From positions 186,001-250,000 of the forward strand of contig NZ_WIWC01000001.1 in the NCBI RefSeq assembly GCF_009600315.1: 64,000 nt of DNA, written 5' to 3'. Source of the DNA: Pseudomonas helleri (GTDB lineage Bacteria; Pseudomonadota; Gammaproteobacteria; Pseudomonadales; Pseudomonadaceae). Below the pieces are notes generated by a model. That model saw nothing but the letters and a program-made list of their open reading frames with translations. It had not been told where the DNA came from and made no database searches. How positions within the stretch are numbered: position 1 is the stretch's first letter; every line of letters begins with the position of its first letter. The position numbers were made by a program, and so were the translations under genes. Shown here one piece after another: positions 41,076 through 52,556 of the stretch.

Positions 41076-41624
41076 TTAAGGCAGCAAGCTCTTCACGTTG
41101 ATCGGTTCGGCTTCGTTCTGGGCAGCGCCTTTCGGCTTGCCTTCTACGGCCATACCAGCAACACGATAGAAGTTGTAATCAGGGTTCTTGCCGGGGCCGG
41201 AGATCAGCAGATCTTCTTTCTCGTACACCAGATCCTGACGTTTGAACTCGGCCATTTCGAAATCCGGTGTCAGCTGGATCGCGGTGGTCGGGCAGGCTTC
41301 CTCACACAGGCCGCAAAAAATGCAGCGTGAGAAGTTGATGCGGAAAAACTCCGGGTACCAACGGCCATCTTCGGTTTCGGCTTTTTGCAGCGAGATACAG
41401 CCCACCGGGCACGCCACGGCGCACAGGTTGCAGGCTACACAACGCTCTTCGCCGTCCGGGTCACGGGTCAGGACAATCCGGCCACGGTAGCGCGGTGGCA
41501 GATAGACCGCTTCTTCCGGGTATTGCAGCGTGTCACGCTTGCGGAAGGAGTGGCTGAACACCATCACCAAGCTGCGAAGCTGGGTGTAGGTGCCATGCAC
41601 GATGTCAAACAAGTACTTGAACAT
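41076..41624 (-). CDS. nuoI: NADH-quinone oxidoreductase subunit I
   Basis: A 182-aa peripheral subunit holding two [4Fe-4S] clusters (N6a, N6b) in the ferredoxin motifs [15 protein letters not shown] and [15 protein letters not shown]. It bridges the peripheral arm to the quinone site. The N-terminal amphipathic helix contacting the membrane is present ([16 protein letters not shown]). Confidence 0.97.
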   Translation of the reverse strand: MFKYLFDIVHGTYTQLRSLVMVFSHSFRKRDTLQYPEEAVYLPPRYRGRIVLTRDPDGEERCVACNLCAVACPVGCISLQKAETEDGRWYPEFFRINFSRCIFCGLCEEACPTTAIQLTPDFEMAEFKRQDLVYEKEDLLISGPGKNPDYNFYRVAGMAVEGKPKGAAQNEAEPINVKSLLP

Positions 41625-41636
41625 GGGTCTCTATCC

Positions 41637-42644
41637 TCACTGAACCGCGCTGGCGGGCGTGTTCAACAACACGACTGCAGCGGTCACCAGCAAATTGATC
41701 AGGGTCAGCGGCAGGCAGAACTTCCAGCTGAAGTCCATCACTTGGTCATACCGTGGGCGCGGAATAGAGGCGCGTAGCAGGATGAAGATCATGATGAAAA
41801 ACGCGGTCTTCAGAGCGAACCAGATAAACGGAATCTGTGGCAGCAGACCGAACGGCCCGTGCCAGCCACCGAAGAACAAAGTCACCAGCAACGCCGAGAT
41901 CAACACGATCCCGATGTACTCACCAACGAAGAACATGCCCCATTTCATACCGGCATATTCAATATGGTAACCATCGGCCAGTTCCTGCTCGGCTTCAGGC
42001 TGGTCGAACGGGTGACGGTGAGTCACGGCGACGCCAGCGATGAAGAAGGTCAGGAAACCGAAGATCTGCGGAATGATGAACCACAGGTTCTGTGCTTGAT
42101 ATTCAACGATGTCGCGCATGTTGAACGAGCCAACTTGCACCACGATGCCCATCAGCGACAGGCCCATGAACACTTCATACGACACGGTCTGGGCCGAAGC
42201 CCGCAAGGCACCCAGCAGGGCAAACTTGTTGTTGCTCGACCAACCGGCAAACAGCACCGCGTAGACCGACAGACCGGCCATGGCGAAGAAGAACAGGATG
42301 CCGATGTTCAGATCCGCCACGCCCCAGGTCGGGGTGATCGGGATAATCGCAAAGGAGATCAGCAGGGCGCTCATGGCCACCACCGGCGCCAGGGTGAAAA
42401 TCACCTTGTCGGCAAACGGCGGCGTCCAGTCTTCCTTGAAGAACATCTTGATCATGTCAGCGGCAATCTGGAACGCGCCAAACGGGCCGACGCGGTTCGG
42501 ACCGTAACGGTCCTGCCACAAGGCCAGCAGGCGACGTTCTACCCAGCTGAGCAGCGCGCCGCACACCACAACGGCGAGCAGAATCACCACGGCTTGCACC
42601 ACCGAGATAATCACGTCGATCACTTCAGGCGTAAACCAGGTCAT
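41637..42644 (-). CDS. nuoH: NADH-quinone oxidoreductase subunit H
   Basis: A 335-aa membrane subunit with eight helices that forms the quinone chamber with NuoB and NuoD. Signature loops are clear: [21 protein letters not shown] near the N-terminus and [22 protein letters not shown] in the Glu-rich loop leading to the E-channel. It overlaps the end of nuoG by 4 nt. Confidence 0.97.
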   Translation of the reverse strand: MTWFTPEVIDVIISVVQAVVILLAVVVCGALLSWVERRLLALWQDRYGPNRVGPFGAFQIAADMIKMFFKEDWTPPFADKVIFTLAPVVAMSALLISFAIIPITPTWGVADLNIGILFFFAMAGLSVYAVLFAGWSSNNKFALLGALRASAQTVSYEVFMGLSLMGIVVQVGSFNMRDIVEYQAQNLWFIIPQIFGFLTFFIAGVAVTHRHPFDQPEAEQELADGYHIEYAGMKWGMFFVGEYIGIVLISALLVTLFFGGWHGPFGLLPQIPFIWFALKTAFFIMIFILLRASIPRPRYDQVMDFSWKFCLPLTLINLLVTAAVVLLNTPASAVQ

Positions 42645-45355
42645 TGGGCTGCCTCCTGCAAACCGTCAACGGTAAGGCCAAAGATTGCAGGCGGGATGCC
42701 TGGCAAGCCTGCTGGCAATGCCACCAGACCTGCGCCCAGCTCTTCATTGATACGCAGCGGCAGACGCAGGGTCACACCGGCCACGTTGAGGCTGAGCAAC
42801 GCACCGTCATTGACGCCCAGACGATCGGCTTCGGACTTGGCCAACGCAATGTAAGCGGCTGGAATGCGTTCTTGCACAGGTGCGGCTTTGGAAGAGTTCT
42901 CTTCGCTGCCCAGCAGGTGGTAGAACGGCACGACTTGCCAGGTGCCACGGGCCGGGTTGAACGCGCCCGGAATGTTGGCGAACCAATTCAGCGAGTCACC
43001 TTTGCTTTCGATCAGGCGGATACCCGGGTCGCCCGCACGGATATGACCACCGACTTCGTCCTGGAACTTGTTCCACGCTTGTGGCGAGTTCCAGCCCGGT
43101 GACCAGGCGAACGGCACTTGTTGGCGTGGTTCGGCGGAACCCGAGTAACCTTCCATGGAGAAGGCGAACGCGGTGTCCGGGTCTTGCGGGGTGCGCGGTT
43201 CGTGCACGCTGATATTGGCGCGCATGGCCGTGCGACCGCTGTAGCGCAAGGGTTCGCGCGCCAGCTTCATGCCTTTGATACGGAAGGCTGCCGACGGCGC
43301 CGCATCAACGATACCCGCCAGTTCCGGCGTGCTTGCCGCGGTTTGCTGCGTCACGTGATCGAGCAGGGTCCAGTCAACCGGCTTGTTCAGCAGGGTGCTG
43401 CGCAGGGCGTGCAACCAGCGCCAGCCTTCGTGGATCAAGATGCTCGAATCGAGGTAGCGCGGCTCGAACACCTGGAAGAAGCGTTGAGCGCGACCTTCCT
43501 GACTGACCAGCGTACCGTCGCCTTCGGCAAAGCTTGCCGCGGGCAGTACCAGATCGGCACGGTCGGTGGTGGCGGTCTTCTGATGATCGGCAACGATCAC
43601 CACTTTGGCCGCGTCCAGTGCTGCGTTGACCTTGACCGCATCGACACGGGTAAACAGATCGTTTTCCAGCACCACGATGGCGTCGGCTTTACCATCGATC
43701 ACCGCTTGCAACGCAGCGTCTACCGAGTCGCCGCCAAGCATGGCCAGACCGAGGCTGTTGGCTTCCGGCACGACCAGGCTGATGGAACCGGCTTTCTCAC
43801 GCAGGTGCAGCGCCTTGGCGATGTTGCCTGCGGCTTCGATCAGGGCGTTGGAGCCCAGCGAAGTACCGGCAATGATCAATGGGCGTTTGGCCGCCAGCAG
43901 GGCATTGGCAATACGTTGGGCCAGTTCCAGAGCTTCAGCGTCCAGACCGGCAACGGCAGGCGCGCTGGCGTCGATGGCGTGGGCCACGGCGAAACCGATA
44001 CGGGCCAGATCGTCCGGAGCAGCGTGGACGCACTCTTCGGCTACATCGTCGAGTTTTGTTTCAGCCAGGCTGGCAATAAACAGCGGGTTCAGCGCGTGCT
44101 GGCCGATGTTTTTGACCGCAGCGTCGAGCCAAGGCTGAACACGCATGGCGTCAGCCATTTCCTCGGCTTTGCCCTTGACCGACTGACGCAGCGACAGCGC
44201 CATACGGGCGGCGGTCTGAGTCAGGTCTTCACCCAGTACGAAAATGGCGTCGTGATCTTCGATCTCGCGCATGTTCGGTACGGGCAGCGGGCTGTCTTTC
44301 AGGACTTGCAGCACCAGACGAATGCGCTCCAGCTCGCCGGCTTCGATGCCCGAGTAGAAGTGCTCGGCGCCGACCAGTTCGCGCAACGCGTAGTTGCTTT
44401 CGAGGCTGGCGCGCGGCGAGCCGATACCGACGATGTTGCGACCGCGCAACAGGTCGGCGGCTTTATCCAGTGCAGCGTCAACGCTCAGTTTGCTGCCGTC
44501 GGCCAACAATGGCTGACGAGGGCGGTCGGTGCGGTTGACGTAGCCATAGCCAAAACGGCCACGGTCACACAGGAAGTACTGGTTAACCGAACCGTTGAAA
44601 CGGTTTTCGATGCGACGCAGTTCACCGTAACGCTCGCCCGGGCTAATGTTGCAGCCGCTGGAGCAACCGTGGCAGATGCTCGGTGCAAACTGCATGTCCC
44701 ATTTGCGGTTGTAACGCTCGGAGTGAGTTTTGTCGGTGAACACACCGGTCGGGCAGACTTCTGTGAGGTTGCCCGAGAACTCGCTTTCGAGCACGCCGTC
44801 TTCAACGCGACCGAAGTACACGTTGTCGTGGGCGCCGAACACACCGAGGTCAGTACCACCTGCGTAATCTTTATAGAAACGCACGCAGCGATAGCAGGCG
44901 ATGCAGCGGTTCATTTCGTGGGAAATGAACGGCCCGAGTTCCTGATTCTGGTGAGTACGCTTGGTGAAGCGATAGCGGCGCTCGCTGTGACCGGTCATCA
45001 CGGTCATGTCTTGCAGGTGGCAGTGACCGCCTTCTTCGCACACAGGGCAGTCGTGCGGGTGGTTGGTCATCAGCCATTCGACGACGCTGGCGCGAAACAC
45101 TTTCGCTTCTTCGTCTTCGATGGAGATCCAGCTACCGTCGGTGGCCGGGGTCATGCACGACATGACGATACGACCACGGGTGTCGTTCTCGTCGGTGTAC
45201 TGCTTGACCGCACATTGGCGGCAAGCGCCAACGCTGCCCAGGGCAGGGTGCCAGCAGAAATACGGAATATCGAGGCCTAGCGACAGACACGCCTGTAACA
45301 GGTTGTCTGCCCCATCGACTTCGAGCTCTTTGCCGTCTACGTGGATAGTGGCCAT
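42641..45355 (-). CDS. nuoG: NADH-quinone oxidoreductase subunit G
   Basis: A 904-aa Fe-S subunit, the largest of complex I. The N-terminal ferredoxin-like part carries the [2Fe-2S] ligands ([15 protein letters not shown]), then the His/Cys site in [14 protein letters not shown], a [4Fe-4S] set in [13 protein letters not shown], and the extra cluster N7 site [13 protein letters not shown], followed by a large molybdopterin-oxidoreductase-like domain without cofactor. Length fits gamma-proteobacterial NuoG. The gap to nuoF is 132 nt and contains a hairpin. Confidence 0.97.
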   Translation of the reverse strand: MATIHVDGKELEVDGADNLLQACLSLGLDIPYFCWHPALGSVGACRQCAVKQYTDENDTRGRIVMSCMTPATDGSWISIEDEEAKVFRASVVEWLMTNHPHDCPVCEEGGHCHLQDMTVMTGHSERRYRFTKRTHQNQELGPFISHEMNRCIACYRCVRFYKDYAGGTDLGVFGAHDNVYFGRVEDGVLESEFSGNLTEVCPTGVFTDKTHSERYNRKWDMQFAPSICHGCSSGCNISPGERYGELRRIENRFNGSVNQYFLCDRGRFGYGYVNRTDRPRQPLLADGSKLSVDAALDKAADLLRGRNIVGIGSPRASLESNYALRELVGAEHFYSGIEAGELERIRLVLQVLKDSPLPVPNMREIEDHDAIFVLGEDLTQTAARMALSLRQSVKGKAEEMADAMRVQPWLDAAVKNIGQHALNPLFIASLAETKLDDVAEECVHAAPDDLARIGFAVAHAIDASAPAVAGLDAEALELAQRIANALLAAKRPLIIAGTSLGSNALIEAAGNIAKALHLREKAGSISLVVPEANSLGLAMLGGDSVDAALQAVIDGKADAIVVLENDLFTRVDAVKVNAALDAAKVVIVADHQKTATTDRADLVLPAASFAEGDGTLVSQEGRAQRFFQVFEPRYLDSSILIHEGWRWLHALRSTLLNKPVDWTLLDHVTQQTAASTPELAGIVDAAPSAAFRIKGMKLAREPLRYSGRTAMRANISVHEPRTPQDPDTAFAFSMEGYSGSAEPRQQVPFAWSPGWNSPQAWNKFQDEVGGHIRAGDPGIRLIESKGDSLNWFANIPGAFNPARGTWQVVPFYHLLGSEENSSKAAPVQERIPAAYIALAKSEADRLGVNDGALLSLNVAGVTLRLPLRINEELGAGLVALPAGLPGIPPAIFGLTVDGLQEAAQ

Positions 45356-45455
45356 GGTTCAAAGTTCTTCGTTGGCCCGGTGTCAGCGGGCGTGGCTAAT
45401 GGAATCTTGTTATGCGTTCGAAGCAACTCAGCCTTACGGCGTTATCGAACGATCA

Positions 45456-45477
45456 GAAGGGGGCACGGACCCCCTTC
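45456..45477 (-). other. Hairpin in the nuoF-nuoG gap
   Basis: Perfect 8-bp stem GAAGGGGG / CCCCCTTC with a 6-nt loop, 11 nt beyond the nuoF stop and about 100 nt before the nuoG ATG. No U-run on the minus strand. It is the largest internal gap of the operon and may be a processing or mRNA stability site. Confidence 0.45.
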
Positions 45478-45487
45478 ATTCAGAGCG

Positions 45488-46843
45488 TTACGCGCCGATT
45501 ACAATCGGGCGTGCCAGAGGCGGAACACCGGGTTTTGCTTGCGCAATACCGGCTTCAAACTCTGGACGGAAATACTTGATGGCGCTGCCCAGCGGCTCCA
45601 CGGCGCCCGGTGCGTGAGCACAGAACGTCTTGCCCGGGCCGAGGAAACCGACCAGACCCAGCAGGGTTTCGATATCGCCCGGCTGACCTTCGCCTTTTTC
45701 AATCGCCATCAGCAGCTTGACGCTCCACGGCAGACCGTCGCGGCAAGGGGTGCAGAAACCACACGACTCGCGAGCAAAGAACTGTTCCATGTTGCGCAGC
45801 AGGGAGACCATGTTGACGCTGTCATCCACGGCCATGGCCAGGCCCGTACCCATACGGGTGCCGACCTTGGCGATGCCACCGGCGTACATTTGCGCGTCCA
45901 GGTGCTCAGGCAGCAGGAAGCCCGTACCGGCACCGCCCGGCTGCCAGCACTTGAGCTTGAAGCCGTCGCGCATGCCGCCAGCGTAGTCTTCGAACAGCTC
46001 GCGAGCGGTCACGCCGAACGGCAACTCCCACAGGCCAGGGTTCTTCACTTTGCCGGAGAAGCCCATCAGCTTGGTGCCGTGGTCTTCGCTGCCTTCGCGG
46101 GCGAGGGATTTGTACCAGTCAACGCCGTTGCCGATGATGGCCGGCACGTTGCACAGGGTTTCAACGTTGTTCACGCAGGTCGGCTTGCCCCAAACGCCCA
46201 CTGCTGCCGGGAAGGGCGGCTTGGAACGCGGGTTGGCGCGACGGCCTTCGAGGGAGTTGATCAGCGCAGTTTCTTCACCGCAGATGTAACGCCCGGCGCC
46301 GGTGTGCACGAACAGTTCGAAGTCGAACCCCGAACCCAGAATGTTCTTGCCCAGCAGGCCCGCTGCCTTGGCTTCTTCCACAGCACGGCGCAGATGCACC
46401 GCTGCGGTGGTGTATTCGCCACGCAGGAAGATATAGCCGCGGTAGGTTTTCAGTGCGCGGGCACTGATCAACATGCCTTCGATCAGCAGATGGGGCAGTT
46501 GCTCCATCAGCATGCGGTCTTTCCAGGTGTTGGGTTCCATTTCATCGGCGTTACACAAAAGGTAACGGATGTTCATGGACTCGTCTTTAGGCATCAGCCC
46601 CCACTTCACACCCGTGGGGAAGCCCGCACCGCCGCGACCTTTGAGGCCCGCATCTTTCACGGTCTGGACGATGTCGTCCTGAGCCATGTCGGCAAAGGCC
46701 TTGCGCGCAGCGGCGTAGCCGTCTTTGGCCTGATATTCGTCGAGCCATACCGGCTCGCCGTCATCACGCAGACGCCAGGTCAGCGGGTGAGTTTCTGCCG
46801 AACGCGCGATGCGGTTGGCAGGGCCGAAAGAAGTCAGGGTCAT
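45488..46843 (-). CDS. nuoF: NADH-quinone oxidoreductase subunit F
   Basis: A 451-aa NADH-oxidising subunit. FMN/NADH site [11 protein letters not shown] at about 69-78, further glycine-rich [19 protein letters not shown], and the N3 [4Fe-4S] ligands in [12 protein letters not shown] near the C-terminus. Its start overlaps nuoE by 4 nt. Together with NuoE and NuoG it makes the NADH dehydrogenase module. Confidence 0.97.
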   Translation of the reverse strand: MTLTSFGPANRIARSAETHPLTWRLRDDGEPVWLDEYQAKDGYAAARKAFADMAQDDIVQTVKDAGLKGRGGAGFPTGVKWGLMPKDESMNIRYLLCNADEMEPNTWKDRMLMEQLPHLLIEGMLISARALKTYRGYIFLRGEYTTAAVHLRRAVEEAKAAGLLGKNILGSGFDFELFVHTGAGRYICGEETALINSLEGRRANPRSKPPFPAAVGVWGKPTCVNNVETLCNVPAIIGNGVDWYKSLAREGSEDHGTKLMGFSGKVKNPGLWELPFGVTARELFEDYAGGMRDGFKLKCWQPGGAGTGFLLPEHLDAQMYAGGIAKVGTRMGTGLAMAVDDSVNMVSLLRNMEQFFARESCGFCTPCRDGLPWSVKLLMAIEKGEGQPGDIETLLGLVGFLGPGKTFCAHAPGAVEPLGSAIKYFRPEFEAGIAQAKPGVPPLARPIVIGA

Positions 46844-47337
46844 GGGTAGCCCTCCAACAACGTGGCGACGCCGGATGGCTGCACGTCACCGAATGTGTCG
46901 TCGTCGATCATCAACGCCGGCGCCTTGTCGCAGTTGCCCAGGCAGCAGACCGGCAGCAGCGTGAAGCGACCGTCCGGAGTGGTTTGGCCCAGGCCGATGC
47001 CCAATTTGTTCTGGATTTCGCCGACCACCGACTCATGGCCGCCGATGTAGCAGACCATGCTGTCGCACACACGGATGATGTGGCGACCAACCGGCTGACG
47101 GAAGATCTGGCTGTAGAACGTGGCCACGCCTTCAACGTCGCTGGCCGGAATGCCCAGCAGTTCGCCGATGGCGTATACCGCGCCATCCGGCACCCAGCCG
47201 CGTTCCTTTTGAACGATTTTGAGGGCTTCGATCGACGCCGCGCGCGGGTCTTCGTAGTGATGCATCTCGTGCTCGATGGCCGAGCGCTCGGTTTCGCTCA
47301 GGGCGAAACGGTCTGTCTGGATAAGCGTGCTGTTCAT
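46840..47337 (-). CDS. nuoE: NADH-quinone oxidoreductase subunit E
   Basis: A 165-aa thioredoxin-fold subunit with the N1a [2Fe-2S] cluster bound by CDSMVC (first pair) and CCLGNC (second pair). Short family N-terminus, normal length. It starts 2 nt after the end of nuoCD and overlaps nuoF by 4 nt. Confidence 0.97.
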   Translation of the reverse strand: MNSTLIQTDRFALSETERSAIEHEMHHYEDPRAASIEALKIVQKERGWVPDGAVYAIGELLGIPASDVEGVATFYSQIFRQPVGRHIIRVCDSMVCYIGGHESVVGEIQNKLGIGLGQTTPDGRFTLLPVCCLGNCDKAPALMIDDDTFGDVQPSGVATLLEGYP

Positions 47338-47339
47338 GC

Positions 47340-49124
47340 TTAGCGGTCCACGTCGGCCATAACGAAATCGATACTACCCAGGTACGCAATCAAGTCCGCG
47401 ACCATTTCACCTTTGATCACCGAAGGGATCTGCTGCAGGTGCGGGAAGCTTGGGGTGCGAATCCGGGTGCGGTAGCTCATGGTGCCGCCATCGCTCGTCA
47501 GGTAATAACTATTGATGCCCTTGGTCGCTTCGATCATCTGGAAGGATTCGTTGGCCGGCATCACCGGGCCCCACGAAACTTGCAGGAAGTGCGTGATCAA
47601 GGTCTCGATATGTTGCAGCGTGCGTTCTTTAGGCGGCGGCGTGGTCAGCGGGTGATCCGCCTTGTACGGGCCGGCTGGCATGTTGCGCATGCACTGCTCG
47701 ATGATCTTCAGGCTCTGGCGCATTTCTTCGACGCGCACGATGCAGCGGTCATAGGCATCGCCATTGGCCGCCAGCGGCACTTCAAATTCGAAGTTCTCAT
47801 AACCCGAGTACGGGCGCGCTTTACGCACGTCGAAATCGCAGCCGGTGGAGCGCAGGCCAGCACCAGTAACGCCCCATTCCAGGGCTTCTTTGGTGTTGTA
47901 GGCGGCGACGCCGATGGTACGACCGCGCAGGATGCTGTTGTCCAAAGCGGCTTTCTGGTACTCGTCCAGACGCTTGGGCATCCAGTCGATGAATTCCTTG
48001 ACCAGACGATCCCAGCCGTTCGGCAGGTCGTGGGCAACACCACCAATGCGGTACCAGGCCGGGTGCAGACGAAAACCGGTAATGGCTTCGATCACTTTGT
48101 AAGCGCGCTGACGGTCGGTGAAGGTGAAGAACACCGGGGTCATGGCGCCCACGTCCTGGATGTATGTCCCCAGGAACAGCAAGTGGCTGGTGATACGGAA
48201 GAACTCGGCCATCATGATGCGGATGGTGTCGACCCGGTCCGGCACTTTGATGCCAGCGAGCTTCTCGACCGAAAGCACATAGGGCAGGTTGTTCATCACG
48301 CCGCCGAGGTAGTCGATACGGTCGGTGTACGGGATGAAGCTGTGCCAGGACTGGCGTTCAGCCATTTTTTCGGCACCACGGTGGTGGTAGCCGATGTCTG
48401 GCACGCAGTCGACGATTTCTTCGCCGTCCAATTGCAGGATGATGCGGAAGGCACCGTGAGCCGAAGGGTGGTTCGGCCCCAGGTTGAGGAACATGTAGTC
48501 CTCGTTTTCACCGGAGCGTTTCATGCCCCAGTCTTCCGGCTTGAAGCGCGCGGCTTCTTCTTCCAGCTGAATTTTTGCCAGGCTCAGGCTGTACGGGTCG
48601 AACTCGGTGGCGCGGGCCGGGAAGTCCTTGCGCAGCGGGTGACCTTCCCAGGTCGGCGGCATCATGATGCGCGACAGGTGAGGATGACCTTTGAAGTCGA
48701 TGCCGAACATGTCCCACACCTCACGCTCGTACCAGTTGGCGTTTGGCCAGATACCGGTCACGGTCGGCAGGCTCAGATCGCCTTCAGATAGCGCCACCTT
48801 GATCATCACATCGCTGTTACGTTCCAGCGACATCAGGTGGTAGAAGACGGTGAAGTCTGCGCCCGATGGCAAGCCCTGACGCTTGGTGCGCAGGCGCTCG
48901 TCCACACCGTGCAAGTCATAAAGCATGACGTAAGGTTTTGGCAGGTTACGCAGGTGGGTCAGCACTTCGACCAGTTTGGCGCGGGCAACCCAAAGCACCG
49001 GCATGCCGGTGCGCGTGGCCTGTGCGGTGAACGCTTCAGGGCCAAAACGGTTGTTCAATTCAACGACCACATCTTGGTCGTCAGCCTTGTAAGGCGGGAT
49101 GTACAGAGCGGAGCCTGTAGTCAT
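47340..49124 (-). CDS. nuoC: NADH-quinone oxidoreductase fused subunit C/D
   Basis: A 594-aa fusion of NuoC (about residues 1-190) and the 49-kDa-like NuoD (about 205-594), as in E. coli and other gamma-proteobacteria. The NuoC part ends around [18 protein letters not shown]; the NuoD part starts [15 protein letters not shown] and has the quinone-site His region and the C-terminal DFVMADVDR. The start is the ATG at 49124 ([18 protein letters not shown]); a TTG eight codons earlier is open but not conserved. Often labelled nuoCD or nuoD in Pseudomonas. Confidence 0.97.
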   Translation of the reverse strand: MTTGSALYIPPYKADDQDVVVELNNRFGPEAFTAQATRTGMPVLWVARAKLVEVLTHLRNLPKPYVMLYDLHGVDERLRTKRQGLPSGADFTVFYHLMSLERNSDVMIKVALSEGDLSLPTVTGIWPNANWYEREVWDMFGIDFKGHPHLSRIMMPPTWEGHPLRKDFPARATEFDPYSLSLAKIQLEEEAARFKPEDWGMKRSGENEDYMFLNLGPNHPSAHGAFRIILQLDGEEIVDCVPDIGYHHRGAEKMAERQSWHSFIPYTDRIDYLGGVMNNLPYVLSVEKLAGIKVPDRVDTIRIMMAEFFRITSHLLFLGTYIQDVGAMTPVFFTFTDRQRAYKVIEAITGFRLHPAWYRIGGVAHDLPNGWDRLVKEFIDWMPKRLDEYQKAALDNSILRGRTIGVAAYNTKEALEWGVTGAGLRSTGCDFDVRKARPYSGYENFEFEVPLAANGDAYDRCIVRVEEMRQSLKIIEQCMRNMPAGPYKADHPLTTPPPKERTLQHIETLITHFLQVSWGPVMPANESFQMIEATKGINSYYLTSDGGTMSYRTRIRTPSFPHLQQIPSVIKGEMVADLIAYLGSIDFVMADVDR

Positions 49125-49199
49125 GGTTTTTTTATCGCTTTCGTTCAACGTAAAGAATGAAGCCAGTGATTCGTTCTATTGATTAGAAACGGCTCTGGG

Positions 49200-49874
49200 T
49201 CAGACTTCGTCGGGGCTGCGCAGGTTGGTCACCTGAATACGCTGTTCGCGGCGCTGTTCCTTTTGCGATGGCATCTCGGCGCGGTAAACGCCTTGCTCGC
49301 CAACAACCCAGGAAAGGGGGCGACGCTCCTGGCCAATCGACTCTTGCAAGAGCATCAAGCCTTGCAGAAAAGCCTCTGGGCGGGGCGGGCAGCCGGGTAC
49401 GTAAACGTCCACAGGCAAGAACTTGTCGACCCCTTGAACCACGGAGTAGATGTCGTACATGCCGCCGGAGTTGGCGCACGAACCCATGGATATCACCCAT
49501 TTTGGTTCAAGCATTTGCTCATAGAGACGCTGAATGATCGGCGCCATCTTGATGAAGCAGGTCCCGGCAATAACCATGAAATCCGCCTGACGCGGCGATG
49601 CCCGGATAACCTCGGCGCCAAAGCGCGCGATGTCGTGGGGCGCCGTGAAGGCGGTGGTCATTTCCACGTAGCAGCACGACAGGCCGAAGTTGTACGGCCA
49701 CAGGGAGTTTTTACGCCCCCAGTTGACCGTGCCGTTCAGCACGTCTTCAAGCTTGCCCATGAAAATGTTTTTGTGGACTTGATCTTCTAACGGATCAGCA
49801 ACGGTTTCCCGTGTGCCGATCGGATACTGCTCGTTAGGAGCGTCCGGGTCGATCCTGGTAAGTTCGTATTGCAT
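49200..49874 (-). CDS. nuoB: NADH-quinone oxidoreductase subunit B
   Basis: A 224-aa subunit binding the terminal [4Fe-4S] cluster N2 that reduces quinone. The cluster Cys residues are in [18 protein letters not shown] and [10 protein letters not shown] chose the ATG at 49874 ([16 protein letters not shown]) with a GAGG site; an upstream TTG would add two residues. It starts 10 nt after nuoA. Confidence 0.97.
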   Translation of the reverse strand: MQYELTRIDPDAPNEQYPIGTRETVADPLEDQVHKNIFMGKLEDVLNGTVNWGRKNSLWPYNFGLSCCYVEMTTAFTAPHDIARFGAEVIRASPRQADFMVIAGTCFIKMAPIIQRLYEQMLEPKWVISMGSCANSGGMYDIYSVVQGVDKFLPVDVYVPGCPPRPEAFLQGLMLLQESIGQERRPLSWVVGEQGVYRAEMPSQKEQRREQRIQVTNLRSPDEV

Positions 49875-49884
49875 TGCCAAAGCC

Positions 49885-50298
49885 TCATTGTTTCAGCTTG
49901 GCCTGCCGCTTACGACGAGCTTCCGGTGCCCAATCAAGAGCACCCACCCGAAATAGGTAGACAAGGCCTGCCAACAGAATTGCTATGAAAACGAGAGCTT
50001 CGACGAATCCGGTCCAGCCGCTTTCGCGTACAGACACAGACCATGCAAAGAGAAAGAGGGCTTCGATATCGAAGATCACGAACAGCATCGCGACCAGATA
50101 GAATTTGGCTGAGAGCCGCAAGCGGGCGCCACCGGTGGGCAGCATGCCGGATTCGAACGGTTCATTTTTGCTGCGACCCCAGGCTTTTGACCCAAGGAGG
50201 CTGGACACGCCGAGCATGAAGGCGCAAAGGCCGACAACGCCGAGAAGGAAAATGGCAAAGCCCCAGTTGTGGGCTATGAGTCCTGTCGCTTCGGGCAT
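49885..50298 (-). CDS. nuoA: NADH-quinone oxidoreductase subunit A
   Basis: A 137-aa three-helix subunit, first gene of the operon nuoA-B-CD-E-F-G-H-I-J-K-L-M-N. The start at 50298 ([15 protein letters not shown]) has a TAAGGA site and gives the standard Pseudomonas length; 26 upstream codons are open but not conserved. The conserved motif [37 protein letters not shown] spans the loop with the Glu/Asp near the quinone site. Confidence 0.96.
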   Translation of the reverse strand: MPEATGLIAHNWGFAIFLLGVVGLCAFMLGVSSLLGSKAWGRSKNEPFESGMLPTGGARLRLSAKFYLVAMLFVIFDIEALFLFAWSVSVRESGWTGFVEALVFIAILLAGLVYLFRVGALDWAPEARRKRQAKLKQ

Positions 50299-50727
50299 GC
50301 TGGAAATCCTTAACAGAGAACACGCGTCTCTGAGCTTGAAAAGGTAATAAAGCAGTGACGAAATGTCGCAGCGCAATTGATGGGCGGGATTTTATGGCTA
50401 AACACCCAGCAAGTAAATTTTCTAAGATGAATTAATTCAGTCCTTTAGTTGTAGAACCTCTGTCAATGTCTATGTAGCCCTTACTGTGCGTGCGTTACAG
50501 CGGTTTTCAGTGTTTCTGTACACGTGTTCATGTATTCAACAAAAGCAATTCGTAATGATAATTAATATCGTTTAAGTGATTGTTTGTTGTGTCGCTATGT
50601 CGCAGGTGTCTGGAACTTGGCTTATATACGCGCGGATAGCAAGTTTGGAACTTGGCTTTTTAACCTGTTCAGGCGTTTGAGGTATGGATCTGGGTCAGTG
50701 TTTTGGTGGAAAGAGGTGCTCTGGTCT
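50299..50727 (-). other. Long AT-rich leader upstream of nuoA
   Basis: About 430 bp with no credible gene, clearly more AT-rich than the genes. It must hold the nuo promoter. A perfect TTGACA occurs on the minus strand at 50467-50462, but I find no good -10 at normal distance. A 13-bp direct repeat TGGAACTTGGCTT is at 50611-50623 and 50645-50657. No FNR/Anr box (TTGATNNNNATCAA) is visible. Confidence 0.45.
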
Positions 50728-50889
50728 CGTAGCAGCTGCCGTAGGAACGAGGCTGCGTTAGGCGGCGAAGCCGCCTTAAGAACTGACGCTCTGGTGTAAT
50801 AGTCAAATCTGACTCGCAAAATTTACCACGACTACGCCGGGGTGCCGTATCACGCCGGACGCAGCCTCGTTCCTACGGCAGCTGCTACG
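50728..50889. repeat. REP-type inverted pair (family 1, copy C)
   Basis: Arms CGTAGCAGCTGCCGTAGGAA and TTCCTACGGCAGCTGCTACG, the best matched pair in the window, with an inner GGCGGCGAAGCCGCC hairpin. It lies between the nuoA leader and the aceA terminator and is the longest copy (162 bp). Confidence 0.9.
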
Positions 50890-50911
50890 CGAGACTGGTT
50901 ATCTGCGAGTC

Positions 50912-50940
50912 AAAAAAAAGCCCCGAACCAGTCGGGGCTT
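50912..50940 (-). terminator. Terminator of aceA
   Basis: Stem AAGCCCCGA / TCGGGGCTT with a 5-nt loop; on the minus strand it is followed by a long T-run (50919-50911 region). It is 58 nt beyond the aceA stop. Confidence 0.88.
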
Positions 50941-50998
50941 CACGTTAAAGGCATTGCGTTTGTTCTTTACAGGCTGGGCAATGGCCGGGGTTCCACTA

Positions 50999-52324
50999 TC
51001 AGTGGAACTGTTCTTCTTCCGTCGAGCCGGTAAGAGCGGTGACCGAAGACGATCCACCCTGAATCACGGTGGTCATGTCATCGAAATAACCGGTGCCCAC
51101 TTCCTGCTGGTGCGCGACAAAGGTGTAGCCTTTGGCGGCATCAGCAAATTCCTGCTCTTGCAATTTCACGTAGGCAGTCATGTCGTTGCGGGCGTAGTCG
51201 TGCGCCAGGTTGAACATGCTGTGCCACATGTTGTGGATACCCGCCAGTGTAATGAACTGGTGCTTGTAGCCCATTGCTGACAGTTCGCGCTGGAACTTGG
51301 CGATGGTCGCGTCGTCCAGGTTTTTCTTCCAGTTGAAGGAAGGCGAGCAGTTGTACGACAGCAGTTGGTCCGGGTATTCCTTTTTGATCGCTTCAGCAAA
51401 GCGACGGGCTTCGTCCAGATCCGGCTTGGCGGTTTCACACCAGATCAGGTCAGCATATGGGGCGTAAGCCAGGCCACGAGCGATCGCTTGATCCAGACCG
51501 GCGCGTACTTTGTAGAAGCCTTCCTTGGTGCGTTCGCCTGTAACGAATGGTTGGTCGTACGGGTCGCAATCGGAGGTCAGCAGGTCAGCCGCGTTGGCGT
51601 CGGTGCGGGCCAGGATGATGGTCGGGGTGCCAGCAACGTCAGCCGCCAGACGGGCAGCCGTCAACTTTTGTACCGCTTCTTGAGTAGGTACCAGAACCTT
51701 GCCGCCCATGTGACCGCATTTTTTGACCGAAGCCAGCTGATCTTCGAAGTGAACACCCGCGGCGCCTGCTTCGATCATGCTTTTCATCAGCTCATAAGCG
51801 TTCAGAACGCCGCCGAAACCGGCCTCGGCATCGGCAACAATCGGTGCAAAGTAGTCGATATAACCTTGATCGCCCGGGTTTTTACCGGCTTTCCACTGAA
51901 TCTGGTCGGCACGGCGGAACGAGTTGTTAATACGCTTAACCACGGTTGGAACGGAGTCGACCGGGTACAGCGACTGATCGGGGTACATGGATTCGGCAGA
52001 GTTGTTGTCTGCCGCCACTTGCCAGCCCGACAGGTAAATAGCCTGGATACCGGCTTTAACCTGTTGTACTGCCTGGCCCCCGGTCAGGGCGCCCATGCAG
52101 TTGACGAAATCTTTCTCGGGACGGAAGGACGGGTGTGCGCCCTGTGTCACCAGTTTCCACAGCTTGTCAGCGCCCATTTTTGCAAAGGTGTGCTCGGGTT
52201 GTACCGAGCCGCGCAGGCGGACCACGTCAGCAGCGGAATAATCGCGAGTCACGCCTTTCCAGCGTGGATTTTCGGCCCAGTCTTTTTCAAGGGCTGCAAT
52301 TTGCTGTTCGCGTGTCAGTGCCAT
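50999..52324 (-). CDS. aceA: Isocitrate lyase
   Basis: Splits isocitrate to glyoxylate and succinate, the first step of the glyoxylate shunt used on acetate and fatty acids. The protein has 441 aa. Catalytic Cys203 is in KKCGHMGGK; other active-site strings are present ([37 protein letters not shown]). The ATG at 52324 ([16 protein letters not shown]) is the family start; 20 upstream codons are open but not conserved. A candidate promoter and an inverted repeat lie 150-210 bp upstream. Confidence 0.98.
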   Translation of the reverse strand: MALTREQQIAALEKDWAENPRWKGVTRDYSAADVVRLRGSVQPEHTFAKMGADKLWKLVTQGAHPSFRPEKDFVNCMGALTGGQAVQQVKAGIQAIYLSGWQVAADNNSAESMYPDQSLYPVDSVPTVVKRINNSFRRADQIQWKAGKNPGDQGYIDYFAPIVADAEAGFGGVLNAYELMKSMIEAGAAGVHFEDQLASVKKCGHMGGKVLVPTQEAVQKLTAARLAADVAGTPTIILARTDANAADLLTSDCDPYDQPFVTGERTKEGFYKVRAGLDQAIARGLAYAPYADLIWCETAKPDLDEARRFAEAIKKEYPDQLLSYNCSPSFNWKKNLDDATIAKFQRELSAMGYKHQFITLAGIHNMWHSMFNLAHDYARNDMTAYVKLQEQEFADAAKGYTFVAHQQEVGTGYFDDMTTVIQGGSSSVTALTGSTEEEQFH

Positions 52325-52470
52325 GGTGATAAACCTCGTCGCATAGGTCTGGGTTGAAAGTTTGCTCCACCAGGCACACATCAATGTTGTTTGTGTAAGT
52401 GCGTGAATGGCTTCTCGCTAGCTGCATTCAGAGGTCTTCTACAAGGCCTCTGATTCGCGGGAGCGGGGCC

Positions 52471-52499
52471 ATCATGCCTTTGCATTTTTGCGTCGTCAA
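52471..52499 (-). promoter_or_regulatory. Candidate promoter of aceA
   Basis: Minus strand: -35 TTGACG (52499-52494), 17-nt spacer, -10 CATGAT (52476-52471). The -10 is mediocre. The leader to the ATG would be about 140 nt. Confidence 0.5.
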
Positions 52500-52505
52500 A
52501 TACTT

Positions 52506-52531
52506 TGTAGTGCTTTTTTTATGGCACTACA
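52506..52531 (-). promoter_or_regulatory. Inverted repeat upstream of the aceA promoter, possible RccR site
   Basis: Perfect 8-bp arms TGTAGTGC / GCACTACA with a 10-nt A/T-rich centre, ending 7 nt upstream of the candidate -35. The half-sites TGTAGT and ACTACA are those reported, to my memory, for RccR, the KDPG-responsive RpiR-type regulator of glyoxylate-shunt genes in P. fluorescens. No U-run follows, so it is not a standard terminator for the neighbouring gene. Confidence 0.55.
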
Positions 52532-52556
52532 TATTTAGTCTAATACGACTCAGTGG

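Noticed and set aside
43118..45280. Open frame of 720 codons opposite nuoG
   Set aside because: Antisense shadow; nuoG on the other strand has all its Fe-S motifs.
49125..49148. Longer start of nuoCD at an upstream TTG
   Set aside because: The eight added codons are not conserved and have no better ribosome site than the ATG at 49124.
50584..50799. 71-codon plus-strand frame upstream of aceA terminator
   Set aside because: It runs into a REP repeat and has no start signals.
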